Shown in pieces: positions 24,290 through 33,563 of a DNA stretch of 64,000 nt. The position numbers and the translations under genes are program-made. Positions within the stretch are counted from its first letter, which is position 1, and each line of letters starts with the position of its first letter. The stretch spans positions 4,836,001 to 4,900,000 of the forward strand of contig NZ_CP137734.1 in NCBI RefSeq assembly GCF_033406955.1. The letters are read 5' to 3'. A model generated the notes under the pieces. That model was not told the origin of the DNA. It saw only the letters and a list, made by a program, of their open reading frames with translations, and searched no databases. The stretch is from Streptomyces violaceoruber. Lineage in GTDB: Bacteria; Actinomycetota; Actinomycetes; Streptomycetales; Streptomycetaceae.

Positions 24290-24332
24290 CCGGACCGAGC
24301 GACGAACCAGGCGCACGAGAGGAAGGGACAAC

Positions 24333-25613
24333 GTGGTGCCGAAGCTGCGGATCGCAGTCGTCGGCGGGGGCATCGGCGGACTCGCCGCCGCCCTCGCCCT
24401 GACCCGGAAGGGCCACGAGGTACGCGTCTACGAGCAGGCGCCGGAACTCAGGGAAGCGGGCGTGGGCATGCACCTGGGCCCCAACGGCAGCCGCCTTCTG
24501 GAACGCTGGGGCCTCGGCGAGCGGCTGCGCGCCCTCGGTGTACGGCCCGCGGGCATGGAGGTGCGGGACTGGTCGCACGGGGGCACCCTGGTGCGGCAGC
24601 CGATGGGCGAGGAATGGCTCGCCGAGTTCGGGGCGCCGTACTACACGATCCACCGGGCCGACCTGCACACCATGCTCGCCGAGTCGCTGCCCTCCGGCAC
24701 GGTGCGGGCCGGGCACCGGCTCGAACGGTTCACCGAGACCGGGGGCGGGGTCCGGCTGGAGTTCGCCGACGGCTCCACCGCCGGCGCGGACGTCCTGATC
24801 GGCGCGGACGGGGCGCACTCCGTGGTGCGCCGCACCCTCGCCGGGCCCGACACCGCCGTCTTCTCCGGCCAGAGCGCCTTCCGCGGCGTCGTCGCCCGCG
24901 ACCAGGTTCCCGGCCTGCCCGGTGACACGCTCCTGGTGTGGGCGGGACCGGACGCCCGCATGCTGGTCTACCCGGTGCGCGGCGGGCGGTTCCTCACCTT
25001 CGTCGCCGTCGTGCCCGACCCGCGGTGGCGCCTGGAGTCCTGGAGCGCCCCGGGCGACCTGGACGAACTGGCCGCCCGCTTCGACGGCTGGAACACCGAC
25101 GTCAAGTCCCTGGTGGCCGCGGTGCGGGAGTCCCGGCGCTGGGCGCTGTACGACCGTGAGCCGCTGGCCCGCTGGAGCGCGGGCGCCGTCACCCTGCTCG
25201 GCGACGCGGCCCACCCGATGCTGCCCCACCACGGCCAGGGCGTCAGCCAGGCCGTCGAGGACGCGGCGGTCCTCGCACACTGCCTGGACGCCCCGACGGG
25301 CCCGGACCCCTCGGCCTCCGTATCCGCCGCTTCCGCTCCAGCCGTATCCGCCGCTTCCGCTCCCGCCGCAGCCGCCGCTTCCGTTCCCGCCGCCCGGCGG
25401 GCGATCGCGGCCGCGCTGGACGCCTACGAGGGCGTCCGCAGGCCGCACACCACCCGGGTCCAGCTCGGTTCGCGGGGCGGCGGCTCCCAGCGGCTGCGGC
25501 CCGACGAGGACGGGACCGAGTCCACGGGCACGATGTCGTCCCTCGTCGAGGACGTGTCCTGGATCCAGCGCCACGACGCCGAGGCCGGCCTCCCACCGCT
25601 GCCGCCGCCGTAG
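24333..25613 (+). CDS. hcmO: FAD-dependent monooxygenase, HcmO type
   Basis: This 426-residue enzyme has the salicylate-hydroxylase-like fold: the dinucleotide motif VVGGGIGGLAAALAL at the N-terminus, GADGAHSVVR near residue 155 and LLGDAAHPMLPHHGQGVSQA near 287. In the CDA pathway HcmO works with HxcO to make the 2,3-epoxyhexanoyl side chain. An Ala/Ser/Pro/Val repeat (about 328-356, AASAPAVSAASAPA) interrupts the region before the final helices and is encoded by a short tandem repeat. The gene follows fabH4 by 43 bp. Confidence 0.88.
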   Translation: MVPKLRIAVVGGGIGGLAAALALTRKGHEVRVYEQAPELREAGVGMHLGPNGSRLLERWGLGERLRALGVRPAGMEVRDWSHGGTLVRQPMGEEWLAEFGAPYYTIHRADLHTMLAESLPSGTVRAGHRLERFTETGGGVRLEFADGSTAGADVLIGADGAHSVVRRTLAGPDTAVFSGQSAFRGVVARDQVPGLPGDTLLVWAGPDARMLVYPVRGGRFLTFVAVVPDPRWRLESWSAPGDLDELAARFDGWNTDVKSLVAAVRESRRWALYDREPLARWSAGAVTLLGDAAHPMLPHHGQGVSQAVEDAAVLAHCLDAPTGPDPSASVSAASAPAVSAASAPAAAAASVPAARRAIAAALDAYEGVRRPHTTRVQLGSRGGGSQRLRPDEDGTESTGTMSSLVEDVSWIQRHDAEAGLPPLPPP

Positions 25614-25680
25614 CCCGCCGCGACCCCCTGAACCCACCCCCGAGCCCACCCTGCCCGCGCGAGAGAACCAAGGAGAACCC

Positions 25681-26478
25681 ATGTCGAACCACCTCGACCG
25701 GCGGCGCCTGATGACCACCGCCCTCGGCGGTGCCGCGGCCGTCGGCCTCGGCGCCGGCGCCGGTCTGCTGGGCGCCGCTCCGGCCGGTGCCGCCGAGCGC
25801 CCCGTCACCCCGCACCGCGGCCACGACGACTTCCCCGACGTACCCGGCATGCTCGGCGACCGCCGCGCCAACGAACTCTGGTACATGTTCGACGAGACCA
25901 CGCTCTACAACGTGGGCCCGGAGCTGGAGCAGGCGTTCACCGACATCGAGACCGCGCTCGGCGACGGCTGGGAGCGGGCCATCTTCGACGCCTGGATGGC
26001 CATGGCCGCCACCAGCGACTACCCGAACAACTTCATCGAGTACGTCACCCCCATCAAGGGCCCGCTCCAGGTGCTCTCCAAGGCCCAGCTCGGCGTCTTC
26101 GACACCTACTACCGGCCCTACGGCCACGGCATCGTCGGCGCCTTCGCGGACTTCGCCCAGGGCGTGCTCAACGACCCCCGCCGCGAGCGCCCGGTGCACA
26201 CCATGAACGGCAACCCGCCGCCCGGGTACCACATCTGGTTCATCTTCATGCGGTCGATGATGCTGCTGGACATCAGCAGGCACCGCTGGGAGCGGATGGC
26301 CCCGATCAACGCGATGGCGTGGGCGATCCAGACCATCGCCAAGCCCTCCCAGTTCGAGGTCAAGGAGCCGCTGCCGCGCCGGGTCGTGGCCCGGGAGGCC
26401 GCCAAGTGGCTGCCGCGCAGCGTGCACCGGCTCGACCGCGACTTCCTGTCCTACCCGCTGCCCGAAGGCATGAGCTGA
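25681..26478 (+). CDS. Tat-exported protein of unknown function in the lipopeptide cluster
   Basis: This 265-residue protein starts with a twin-arginine signal peptide (DRRRLMTTALGG, an Ala/Gly-rich hydrophobic stretch, then AGAAERPV as a likely cleavage region). The mature part is acidic and aromatic-rich (NELWYMFDETTLYNVGPELE, NFIEYVTPIKGPLQVLSK) and matches no enzyme family I can name. A gene in the same place is present in the CDA cluster (SCO3244 by recollection), annotated only as secreted. AAGGAG precedes the ATG. Tat export suggests that it folds, perhaps with a cofactor, before leaving the cell. Confidence 0.75.
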   Translation: MSNHLDRRRLMTTALGGAAAVGLGAGAGLLGAAPAGAAERPVTPHRGHDDFPDVPGMLGDRRANELWYMFDETTLYNVGPELEQAFTDIETALGDGWERAIFDAWMAMAATSDYPNNFIEYVTPIKGPLQVLSKAQLGVFDTYYRPYGHGIVGAFADFAQGVLNDPRRERPVHTMNGNPPPGYHIWFIFMRSMMLLDISRHRWERMAPINAMAWAIQTIAKPSQFEVKEPLPRRVVAREAAKWLPRSVHRLDRDFLSYPLPEGMS

Positions 26479-26527
26479 CGGACCCGGCGCCGCGGCGAGG
26501 ACAACGGCAAGGACAGGAGGAGACATC

Positions 26528-27694
26528 ATGCGTACCGGAATCTGGCTGGTGGGTGCCCGCGGCTCGGTGGCCACCACGACCGTCGTCGGCGCCGCCGCGC
26601 TGCGCGCCGGGCTGGTGCCGGCCACCGGCTGTGTGAGCGCGCTCGAGGCCTTCGACGGCGTGCCGCTGCCCGGCTTCGACGAGCTGGTCTTCGGCGGCCA
26701 CGACGTCGTCGGCACCGGCCTGGTCAAACGGGCCGAGCAGCTCGCCGAGGCGGGCGTCGTGCCCCGCGGCCTGCCGGGTGTGCTGACCGCGGAACTCGAC
26801 GCGGCCGACGCCGAGATCAGACCCGCGCCGCCGGGCACGGAGGAGGGCGGCGACGGCACCCCGGACCAGGCGTCGGCCGCCGGGGCGATCGTCGCCGACC
26901 TCACCGGCTTCCGGGAGCGCCTCGGTCTGGACCGGGTCGTCGTCGTGAACGTCTCCTCCACCCAGCCGCCGGCCGTGCCGCACCCGGCGCACGCCTCGGC
27001 GGCGGCCCTGCGCGAGGCGCTGGCGCGGGGCGAACGGCCGCTGCCCGTCAGCTCCCTGTACGCCTACGCGGCGCTGCGGGCCGGCTGCGCCTTCGTCGAC
27101 TTCACCCCGTCGACGGGAGCGCGCCTGCCCGCGCTGGACGAACTCGCCCGGGAACAGGGCCTGCCCTACGCCGGCAGCGACGGCAAGACCGGCGAGACCC
27201 TGGTCAAGTCGGTGCTCGCGCCGATGTTCGCGCGCCGGGCGCTGCGGGTGCGCTCCTGGTCCGGCACCAACCTGCTGGGCGGCGGCGACGGGGCCACCCT
27301 CGCCGACCCGGAGCGGGTGGTCAGCAAGAACGCCTCCAAGGGCCTGGTGCTGGAGGCGGAGCTGGGCCACGCCGTCGAGGGCGGCGTGCACATCCACCAC
27401 GTTCCCGACCTCGGGGAGTGGAAGACCGCCTGGGACCACGTGACGTTCGAGGGGTTCCTGGGGGCCCGGATGACCCTTCAGTTCACGTGGCAGGGCTGCG
27501 ACTCCTCGCTGGCCGCGCCGCTCGTGCTGGACCTGGCCCGGTTCATGGCCCTCGCGCACCACGCAGGCGTCGCCGGGCCGGTGCCGGAGCTGGGCTTCTT
27601 CTTCAAGGATCCGGTGGGCTCCGCCGAGCACGACCTGGCCGCGCAGTACGCGAGCCTGGCCGGCTGGGCGCGCTCGGTGGGGGCGCCCGCGTGA
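26528..27694 (+). CDS. myo-inositol-1-phosphate synthase-like enzyme
   Basis: This 388-residue NAD-dependent enzyme resembles inositol-1-phosphate synthase, which cyclises glucose 6-phosphate. It has an N-terminal nucleotide-binding segment (WLVGARGSVATTTVVG), NVSSTQPP near residue 143, and SGTNLLGGGDGATLADPERV with VVSKNASK near 240-265, which carries conserved lysines. AGGAGGAG precedes the ATG. It is followed at once by a UbiA-type prenyltransferase and ebo-like genes, which suggests that it supplies a polar head group for an unknown lipid-linked compound; that link is inference. Confidence 0.8.
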   Translation: MRTGIWLVGARGSVATTTVVGAAALRAGLVPATGCVSALEAFDGVPLPGFDELVFGGHDVVGTGLVKRAEQLAEAGVVPRGLPGVLTAELDAADAEIRPAPPGTEEGGDGTPDQASAAGAIVADLTGFRERLGLDRVVVVNVSSTQPPAVPHPAHASAAALREALARGERPLPVSSLYAYAALRAGCAFVDFTPSTGARLPALDELAREQGLPYAGSDGKTGETLVKSVLAPMFARRALRVRSWSGTNLLGGGDGATLADPERVVSKNASKGLVLEAELGHAVEGGVHIHHVPDLGEWKTAWDHVTFEGFLGARMTLQFTWQGCDSSLAAPLVLDLARFMALAHHAGVAGPVPELGFFFKDPVGSAEHDLAAQYASLAGWARSVGAPA

Positions 27695-28566
27695 GTGCGC
27701 TGCCGCGGGTGCACGACCTGGCCCGCCTGGTCCGGGCCCCGGCCGCGCTGTCGGTGCCCGGGGACGTCCTCGCCGGAGCGGCGGCGGCCCGGCGGCCGCT
27801 CGGCCCCGGACTGCTCGGCATGACGGCCTCGTCGGTCTGCCTGTACTGGGCGGGGATGGCGCTCAACGACTACGCGGACCGCGACCTCGACGCGGTGGAG
27901 CGGCCCGAACGCCCGGTGCCCTCCGGGGCGGTGAGCCCGGCCGCGGCCCGCGCGGTCGGCTGCGGGCTCACCGCGGCCGGGCTCGGCCTCGCGGCACTGT
28001 CCCGCGGCCGCCGGGGCCTGGCCACGGCGCTGCCCCTGGCCGGTGTCGTCTGGGCGTACGACCTCGTGCTCAAGCCCACCCCGGCCGGTGCGGCCGCGAT
28101 GGCCGCGGCCCGCGCGCTGAACGTCCTGGGCGGCGCGGGACCGGGCGGACTGCGCCGGGCGCTGCCGGCGGCGGCCACCGTCGCCCTGCACACCGGCATG
28201 GTCACCCGGCTGAGCCGGTACGAGGTGAGCGGTGCGCCCCGCGCGGTGCCCCGGCAGTCGCTCGCCGTCGGCGGGGCGGTCGGAGCCGCCGTACTGCTGC
28301 GCGGCCGCCGCCGGCCGGCCCGGGACCGGGTCCTGGCCGCGGGCCTGACGGCCGTGTACGCGTACGGGGGTGCGGCGGCGCAGCTCGCGGCCGCGCGGAG
28401 TCCGGCCGCGCCGCAGGTGCGGCGGGCGGTGGCGGCCGGCATCCACGCGCTGATCCCGCTCCAGGCGGCGCTGACCGCGACCGCCGGACGCGGCGCCGCC
28501 GGCGCCGCGCTGGCCTGCGCCCTCCCGTGGGCCCGACGACTGGGCAGAAAGGTGTCCCCCACATGA
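27691..28566 (+). CDS. UbiA-family prenyltransferase (EboC-like)
   Basis: This 291-residue integral membrane protein has the UbiA signature NDYADRDLDAVERPERPVPS (first Asp-rich motif) and a second, weaker site (YDLVLKP). Hydrophobic Ala/Leu-rich segments would form about eight transmembrane helices. The GTG start overlaps the inositol-phosphate-synthase-like gene by four bases. UbiA-like enzymes of this branch belong to the conserved ebo gene set, known from algae and bacteria and implicated in moving a metabolite to the periplasm. Confidence 0.8.
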   Translation: MSALPRVHDLARLVRAPAALSVPGDVLAGAAAARRPLGPGLLGMTASSVCLYWAGMALNDYADRDLDAVERPERPVPSGAVSPAAARAVGCGLTAAGLGLAALSRGRRGLATALPLAGVVWAYDLVLKPTPAGAAAMAAARALNVLGGAGPGGLRRALPAAATVALHTGMVTRLSRYEVSGAPRAVPRQSLAVGGAVGAAVLLRGRRRPARDRVLAAGLTAVYAYGGAAAQLAAARSPAAPQVRRAVAAGIHALIPLQAALTATAGRGAAGAALACALPWARRLGRKVSPT

Positions 28567-29435
28567 GCGCCGGTACGAGATTCGGGTACGGCACCAACGG
28601 CTTCGGCGACCATCCGCTGGAGGACGCCCTGGCCGTCCTCGCGGATCTGGGCTACGAGGGCGTCGGACTCACCCTGGACCCGCGGCACCTCGACCCGTTC
28701 GCCGACGACCTGCCGCACCGGCTGCGGCGGCTCGCGGCGCGGCTGGACCGGCTGGGGCTGGCCGTCGTCGTCGAGACCGGCGGGCGGTACGTGCTCGACC
28801 CCTGGCGCAAGCACCAGCCGGTGCTGATGTCCGCCGAGGGCGCCGGGCGCCGGGTCGACCTGCTGCTGCGGGCCGTGCGGATCGCCGCCGACCTCGGCGC
28901 GGAGGCCGTGTCCTTCTGGAGCGGCGCCGCCCCCGCGGACACGCCCCGGCAGGTGGTCTGGGACCGGCTGCTGGCCGGCTGCGGCACCGTCGTCGAGGCC
29001 GCCGCGCGGGCCGGGGTCGTGCTGGGCTTCGAACCGGAGCCCGGCATGTTCGTGGACACCCTGGACGCCTACGACGAACTGTGCCGCAGGCTCGGCGGCC
29101 CGCACCCGCTGGGGCTGACCCTGGACATCGGGCACTGCCGCTGCCTGGAGCCGCAGCCGGTCGCCGACTGCGTACGGCGGGTCGCCGACCGGCTGGTCAA
29201 CGTGCAGATCGAGGACATGCGCCGGGGCACCCACGAGCACCTGGAGTTCGGCAGCGGGGAGATCGACTTCCCGCCCGTGCTGTCCGCGCTGGCCGCCACC
29301 GGCTACCGCGGACTGGTCTCGGTGGAGCTGCCCCGGCACAGCCACGCCGCCCCCGAGGTGGCCCGCCGGTCCCTGGACTTCCTGCGCGCGGCCGACGCCG
29401 GCGCCCGCCCCGCGACCCGGGGAGCGGCCGCGTGA
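28563..29435 (+). CDS. xylose isomerase-like TIM-barrel protein
   Basis: This 290-residue protein is a sugar-phosphate isomerase/epimerase-type TIM barrel. Visible metal-site candidates are Glu in GFEPEPGMF, the LDIGHCRC strand, VQIEDMRRG and SVELPRHSH. The ATG overlaps the prenyltransferase stop (ATGA). It belongs to the ebo-like run and is the probable counterpart of SCO3241 in the CDA cluster. Its substrate is not known. Confidence 0.78.
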   Translation: MSAGTRFGYGTNGFGDHPLEDALAVLADLGYEGVGLTLDPRHLDPFADDLPHRLRRLAARLDRLGLAVVVETGGRYVLDPWRKHQPVLMSAEGAGRRVDLLLRAVRIAADLGAEAVSFWSGAAPADTPRQVVWDRLLAGCGTVVEAAARAGVVLGFEPEPGMFVDTLDAYDELCRRLGGPHPLGLTLDIGHCRCLEPQPVADCVRRVADRLVNVQIEDMRRGTHEHLEFGSGEIDFPPVLSALAATGYRGLVSVELPRHSHAAPEVARRSLDFLRAADAGARPATRGAAA

Positions 29436-30130
29436 ACCCCGGCGGCGACGGACCCCGGTCCCTGCCGGACGCCCTCGCCGGCGCCCTGGACCGCGCGCTC
29501 GCCCCGGACGCCGCCGCGTGGCTGGAGCAGGCGTGCGCGGCGGTGCGGTGCGAGCCGGGCGAGGTCGAGGGGACGTTCGCGGTCGCCGCCCGGCGGTGCG
29601 GTCGGGGCGCGCTCGACGCCGGCGCGGGTGCGGATGCGGGTACGGGGCTGGGCGCGGGGTGGAGCGTCGACGACGCCGCGCGCGTGCTGCTGCTCGCCGC
29701 GCTTCCGGTGCGCGGTGCCGCGCTGGCGGCCGTTGTCTCCCGGCTGTACCGGGTCGGGGGCGGGCCCGAACGGCGGGCCGTCCTGCGGTCGCTGTCGCTG
29801 CTGGAGGCCGCGGGCGACCTCGGGGACCTGGGGCTGCCGCTGGTCGAGGACGCGCTGCGGTGCAACGACCCGAGGCTGATCGCCGCCGCCGTCGGCCCGT
29901 ACGGCGCCCTCCGGCTCGGTGCGCACGCCTTCCGGCAGGCCGTCCTCAAATGCGTGTTCGTCGGCGTCCCGCTGGACCTGGTGGCCGCGCTGGACGCACG
30001 TGCCGACGCGGAACTGGACCGGATGATGGCCGACTTCGCCGCCGAGCGGCGCGCCGCGGGACGGGCACTCCCGCCCGACGTCGCCGCCTACCTGCACACC
30101 CACCGCGTATCCACGGAGGCCACGGCGTGA
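29432..30130 (+). CDS. eboA: EboA-domain protein
   Basis: This 232-residue helical protein has the characteristic C-terminal EboA segment, NDPRLIAAAVGPYGALRLG followed by FRQAVLKCVFVGVPL. It has no catalytic motif and is probably a structural or adaptor part of the ebo system. The GTG start overlaps the previous stop by four bases, and its own stop is overlapped by the TatD-like gene. A short Ala/Gly/Asp repeat near residue 65 is encoded by gcgggtgcggatgcgggtac. Confidence 0.8.
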   Translation: MNPGGDGPRSLPDALAGALDRALAPDAAAWLEQACAAVRCEPGEVEGTFAVAARRCGRGALDAGAGADAGTGLGAGWSVDDAARVLLLAALPVRGAALAAVVSRLYRVGGGPERRAVLRSLSLLEAAGDLGDLGLPLVEDALRCNDPRLIAAAVGPYGALRLGAHAFRQAVLKCVFVGVPLDLVAALDARADAELDRMMADFAAERRAAGRALPPDVAAYLHTHRVSTEATA

Positions 30131-30996
30131 CGCGCATCTTCGACCCGCACATCCACATGACGTCCCGCACCACCGACGACTACGAGGCGATGGCCGCCGC
30201 CGGGGTCCGCGCGCTGGTCGAACCCGCCTTCTGGCTGGGCCAGCCGCGCACCGGCGTCAGCTCGTTCACCGACTACTTCGACGCGCTGCTCGGCTGGGAG
30301 CCCTACCGGGCCGAGCAGTTCGGCATCCGCCACCACTGCGCGCTCGCCCTGAACCCCAAGGAGGCCAACGACCCCCGGCTGGCCGGGGTGCTCGACGTCC
30401 TGCCCGACTACCTGGTCCGGGACCGGGTGGTGGCGGTCGGCGAGGTCGGCTACGACGCGATGACGCCGCAGGAGGACAAGGCGTTCACCGTGCAGCTCGA
30501 ACTCGCCGTGCGGCACGCCCTGCCCGTCCTGGTGCACACCCCGCACCGCGACAAGGCCAACGGCACCCGCCGCACCCTGGACGTGGTCCGCGAGTCCGGC
30601 ATCGACCCGGGCCTGGTCGTCGTCGACCACCTCAACGAGGTGACCGTGCGCGCCGTCGCGGACAGCGGCTGCTGGATGGGTTTCTCGATCTACCCCGACA
30701 CCAAGATGAGCGAGGACCGCATGGTCGCGCTGCTGCGCGAGTACGGCACCGCGCGGATCCTCGTCAACTCCGCCGCCGACTGGGGCCGCAGCGACCCGCT
30801 GAAGACCCGCCGCACCGCCGACGCCATGCGCGCCGCCGGCTTCGGCGAGGACGACGTCGACCAGGTGCTGTGGCGCAATCCGGTCGCCTTCTACGGGCAG
30901 AGCGGGCGCCTCGAACTCGACGGCCCCGAGGGCGCCGAAGCCTCCGGCGTCCGCGCGGAGTTCGAGGGCAGCTCGATCCGCCGCGGGGAGAGGTGA
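30127..30996 (+). CDS. TatD-family metal-dependent hydrolase (EboB-like)
   Basis: This 289-residue hydrolase has the N-terminal metal motif FDPHIHMT, VGEVGYDAM with the bridging Glu, VLVHTPHRDK and the VVDHLNE strand. The fold is an amidohydrolase TIM barrel; the TatD label is by similarity and does not imply DNase activity here. The GTG start overlaps eboA. It sits inside the ebo-like operon, where a hydrolase of this type is a constant member. Confidence 0.8.
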   Translation: MTRIFDPHIHMTSRTTDDYEAMAAAGVRALVEPAFWLGQPRTGVSSFTDYFDALLGWEPYRAEQFGIRHHCALALNPKEANDPRLAGVLDVLPDYLVRDRVVAVGEVGYDAMTPQEDKAFTVQLELAVRHALPVLVHTPHRDKANGTRRTLDVVRESGIDPGLVVVDHLNEVTVRAVADSGCWMGFSIYPDTKMSEDRMVALLREYGTARILVNSAADWGRSDPLKTRRTADAMRAAGFGEDDVDQVLWRNPVAFYGQSGRLELDGPEGAEASGVRAEFEGSSIRRGER

Positions 30997-31002
30997 CGGG
31001 CC

Positions 31003-32163
31003 GTGCGCCTGCGGCACCGCGACGGCACCACCGTCCACCTGGCCTACTGCACCAACGTCCACGCGGCCGAGGACCTCGACGGCGTCCTGGCCCAGCTGGC
31101 CCGCTACGGGGAGCCGGTGCGCGAACGGCTCGGCGCCGACCGGATCGGCCTCGGACTGTGGCTGGCGGCACCGGTCGTGACGGCCCTGGCCGCGGACCGG
31201 TCCGCGCTCGACCTGCTCCGCAAGGAACTGGACCTGCGCGGCATCGAGGTCGTCACCCTCAACGCCTTCCCCTACGCGGGCTTCCACGCCCCGACCGTCA
31301 AGAAGGCCGTCTACCGGCCCGACTGGACCGAGCGGCCCCGCCTCGACCACACCCTGGCCTGCGCCCGCGTCCTGGCCGAGCTGCTGCCGCCGGACGCCGC
31401 CCGCGGCTCCGTCTCCACGCTGCCACTGGCCTGGCGCACACCCTGGACCCCGCGCCGGGACGACCTCGCCCGGCGCCACCTCGACCTGCTCTCCCAGGGG
31501 CTGGCGGCGCTCAACGCGGACACCGGGCGCACCGTGCGCGTCGGGTTCGAACCCGAGCCCGGGTGCCTGATCGAGACGACCGGCCAGGCGGTGGCACGGC
31601 TCGCCGGCGCGGACCCCGAACGGCTCGGCGTCTGCGTCGACACCTGCCACCTCGCCGTCGCCTTCGAGGAGCCGGGGCCCGCGCTGACCCGGCTGGCCGC
31701 CGCGCTGCCCGTCGTCAAGACCCAGGCGTCCTGCGCGGTGCACGCCGACCGGCCGGCCGACCCGGCCGCCCGCGCCGCGCTGGCCGCCTTCGCCGAGCGG
31801 CGGTTCCTGCACCAGACGCGGCAGGCCGCGCCGGGCGGCCCGTCGGCCGTCGACGACCTGCCCGAGGCGCTTGGGGGCGCGCTGAACGGCGACGCGGCCT
31901 GGCGGATCCACTACCACGTGCCCGTCCAGCGCGACCTGCCGCCGCCCCTGCGCAGCACCCGCCCCGAACTGGTCGCCGCGCTGACCACCCTGCTCGGCGG
32001 GCCGACCGCGCTCACCGACCACGTGGAGGTCGAGACCTACACCTGGCCGGTGCTGCCCGGCGCACCCGACGGCGGCGGCCTCGTCGACGGCATCGCCGGT
32101 GAACTCGCCTGGACCCGCTCCGCCCTGACCGCCCTCGGCCTGACGGAGGAGAGCACCCCGTGA
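31003..32163 (+). CDS. EboE-like metabolite-traffic protein
   Basis: This 386-residue protein has a TIM-barrel pattern of the xylose-isomerase type (HLAYCTNVHAAEDLDGVLAQ at the start, VGFEPEPGCLIETTG near 180, GVCVDTCHLAVAFEEPG near 208) and fits EboE, named metabolite traffic protein in annotated genomes. GGGGAGAGG lies upstream of the GTG. The downstream gene overlaps it by four bases. It probably corresponds to SCO3238. Confidence 0.75.
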   Translation: MRLRHRDGTTVHLAYCTNVHAAEDLDGVLAQLARYGEPVRERLGADRIGLGLWLAAPVVTALAADRSALDLLRKELDLRGIEVVTLNAFPYAGFHAPTVKKAVYRPDWTERPRLDHTLACARVLAELLPPDAARGSVSTLPLAWRTPWTPRRDDLARRHLDLLSQGLAALNADTGRTVRVGFEPEPGCLIETTGQAVARLAGADPERLGVCVDTCHLAVAFEEPGPALTRLAAALPVVKTQASCAVHADRPADPAARAALAAFAERRFLHQTRQAAPGGPSAVDDLPEALGGALNGDAAWRIHYHVPVQRDLPPPLRSTRPELVAALTTLLGGPTALTDHVEVETYTWPVLPGAPDGGGLVDGIAGELAWTRSALTALGLTEESTP

Positions 32164-33563
32164 AGCGCCTGCTCGTGCTGGACGTCGTGGGGCTCACCCC
32201 GCGCCTGCTGGCCCACATGCCCCGCCTCTCGGCGCTGCGCGACGCCGGCACCGGCGCCCGCCTGGACACCGTGCTGCCCGCCGTGACCTGCTCGGTGCAG
32301 TCCACGCTGCTGACCGGCCGGCCGCCCGCGGAGCACGGCGTCGTCGGCAACGGCTGGTACTTCCGCGACCTGGGCGAGGTACTGCTGTGGCGGCAGCACA
32401 ACCGGCTCGTCGGCGGCGAGAAGGTGTGGCAGGCGGCCCGCGCGCTGCACCCCGGCTACACCGTCGCCAACGTCTGCTGGTGGTACGCCATGGGCGCCGA
32501 CGTCGACTGGACGGTGACGCCCCGGCCGGTCTACTACGCCGACGGCCGCAAGGAGCCCGACTGCTACACCCACCCGGCCTCCCTGCACGACGAGCTGACC
32601 GGCCGCCTCGGGCCCTTTCCGCTCTTCCACTACTGGGGGCCCACCGCGGACCTCGCCTCCTCCCGCTGGATCGTCGACGCGGCCCGCCATCTGCACCGCG
32701 CCCACAAGCCCGACCTGAACCTCGTCTACGTGCCGCACCTCGACTACGACCTCCAGCGCTTCGGCCCGGACAGCCGCCGGGCCCGCCGGGCCGCCGCCGA
32801 ACTGGACCGCACCCTGGCACCGCTGCTCGACGAGGCCCGCCGCGACGGCGTCACAGTCGTGGTGCTGAGCGAGTACGGCATCACCCCGGTCAGCAGGCCC
32901 GTCGACATCAACCGGGCGCTGCGCCGGGCCGGGCTGCTGGCCGTGCACACCCAGGACGGCATGGAGTACCTGGACCCCTGGACGTCGAGGGCCTTCGCCG
33001 TCGCCGACCACCAGGTCGCCCACGTCTACGTGCGCGACGCCGCCGACCTGCCGCGCGTCGAGGAACTGCTGCACGGCCTGGACGGCGTCGCCGAGGTGCT
33101 CGGCGAGGCCGGGAAGAAGGAACACGGCCTCGACCACGAGCGGGCCGGTGAACTCGTCGCCGTCGCCCGGCCCGAGGCCTGGTTCACCTACTACTACTGG
33201 CTGGACGACGCCCGCGCCCCGGACTTCGCCCGCACCGTCGAGATCCACCGCAAGCCCGGCTACGACCCGGCCGAGCTGGGCTTCGACCACCACGCCCCGG
33301 CGAAGGCCCGGCTCCGCGCGGCGGCGGCGCTGGCCCGCAAGAAGCTCGGGCTGCGCTACACCATGAACGTCGTCCCCCTGGACGGCTCCCGGGTCCGCGG
33401 CAGCCACGGACGCCTGCCCGGCCGCCCCGAGGACGCGCCGGTGCTGCTGGTCTCCGACCCGGACGCGCCGCTGGGGGAGTTGGTCGCCGCGACGGAGGTC
33501 AAGGAACTGCTGCTCTCCCTGGCCGGGATCTCTCCCCATGCTCACTCGATACGCGGCCGATAA
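32160..33563 (+). CDS. alkaline-phosphatase-superfamily phosphodiesterase (nucleotide pyrophosphatase-like)
   Basis: This 467-residue enzyme has the superfamily pattern: LLVLDVVGL with a metal Asp at the N-terminus, AVTCSVQSTLLTG with the nucleophile region, YVPHLDYDLQRFGPDS with paired metal ligands, VVVLSEYGI and GFDHHAPAKA. It could cleave a phosphodiester or pyrophosphate bond in a nucleotide- or lipid-linked intermediate. It has no signal peptide, so it acts in the cytoplasm. It ends the long coupled run 19965-33563, about 57 bases before asnO. Confidence 0.8.
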   Translation: MKRLLVLDVVGLTPRLLAHMPRLSALRDAGTGARLDTVLPAVTCSVQSTLLTGRPPAEHGVVGNGWYFRDLGEVLLWRQHNRLVGGEKVWQAARALHPGYTVANVCWWYAMGADVDWTVTPRPVYYADGRKEPDCYTHPASLHDELTGRLGPFPLFHYWGPTADLASSRWIVDAARHLHRAHKPDLNLVYVPHLDYDLQRFGPDSRRARRAAAELDRTLAPLLDEARRDGVTVVVLSEYGITPVSRPVDINRALRRAGLLAVHTQDGMEYLDPWTSRAFAVADHQVAHVYVRDAADLPRVEELLHGLDGVAEVLGEAGKKEHGLDHERAGELVAVARPEAWFTYYYWLDDARAPDFARTVEIHRKPGYDPAELGFDHHAPAKARLRAAAALARKKLGLRYTMNVVPLDGSRVRGSHGRLPGRPEDAPVLLVSDPDAPLGELVAATEVKELLLSLAGISPHAHSIRGR

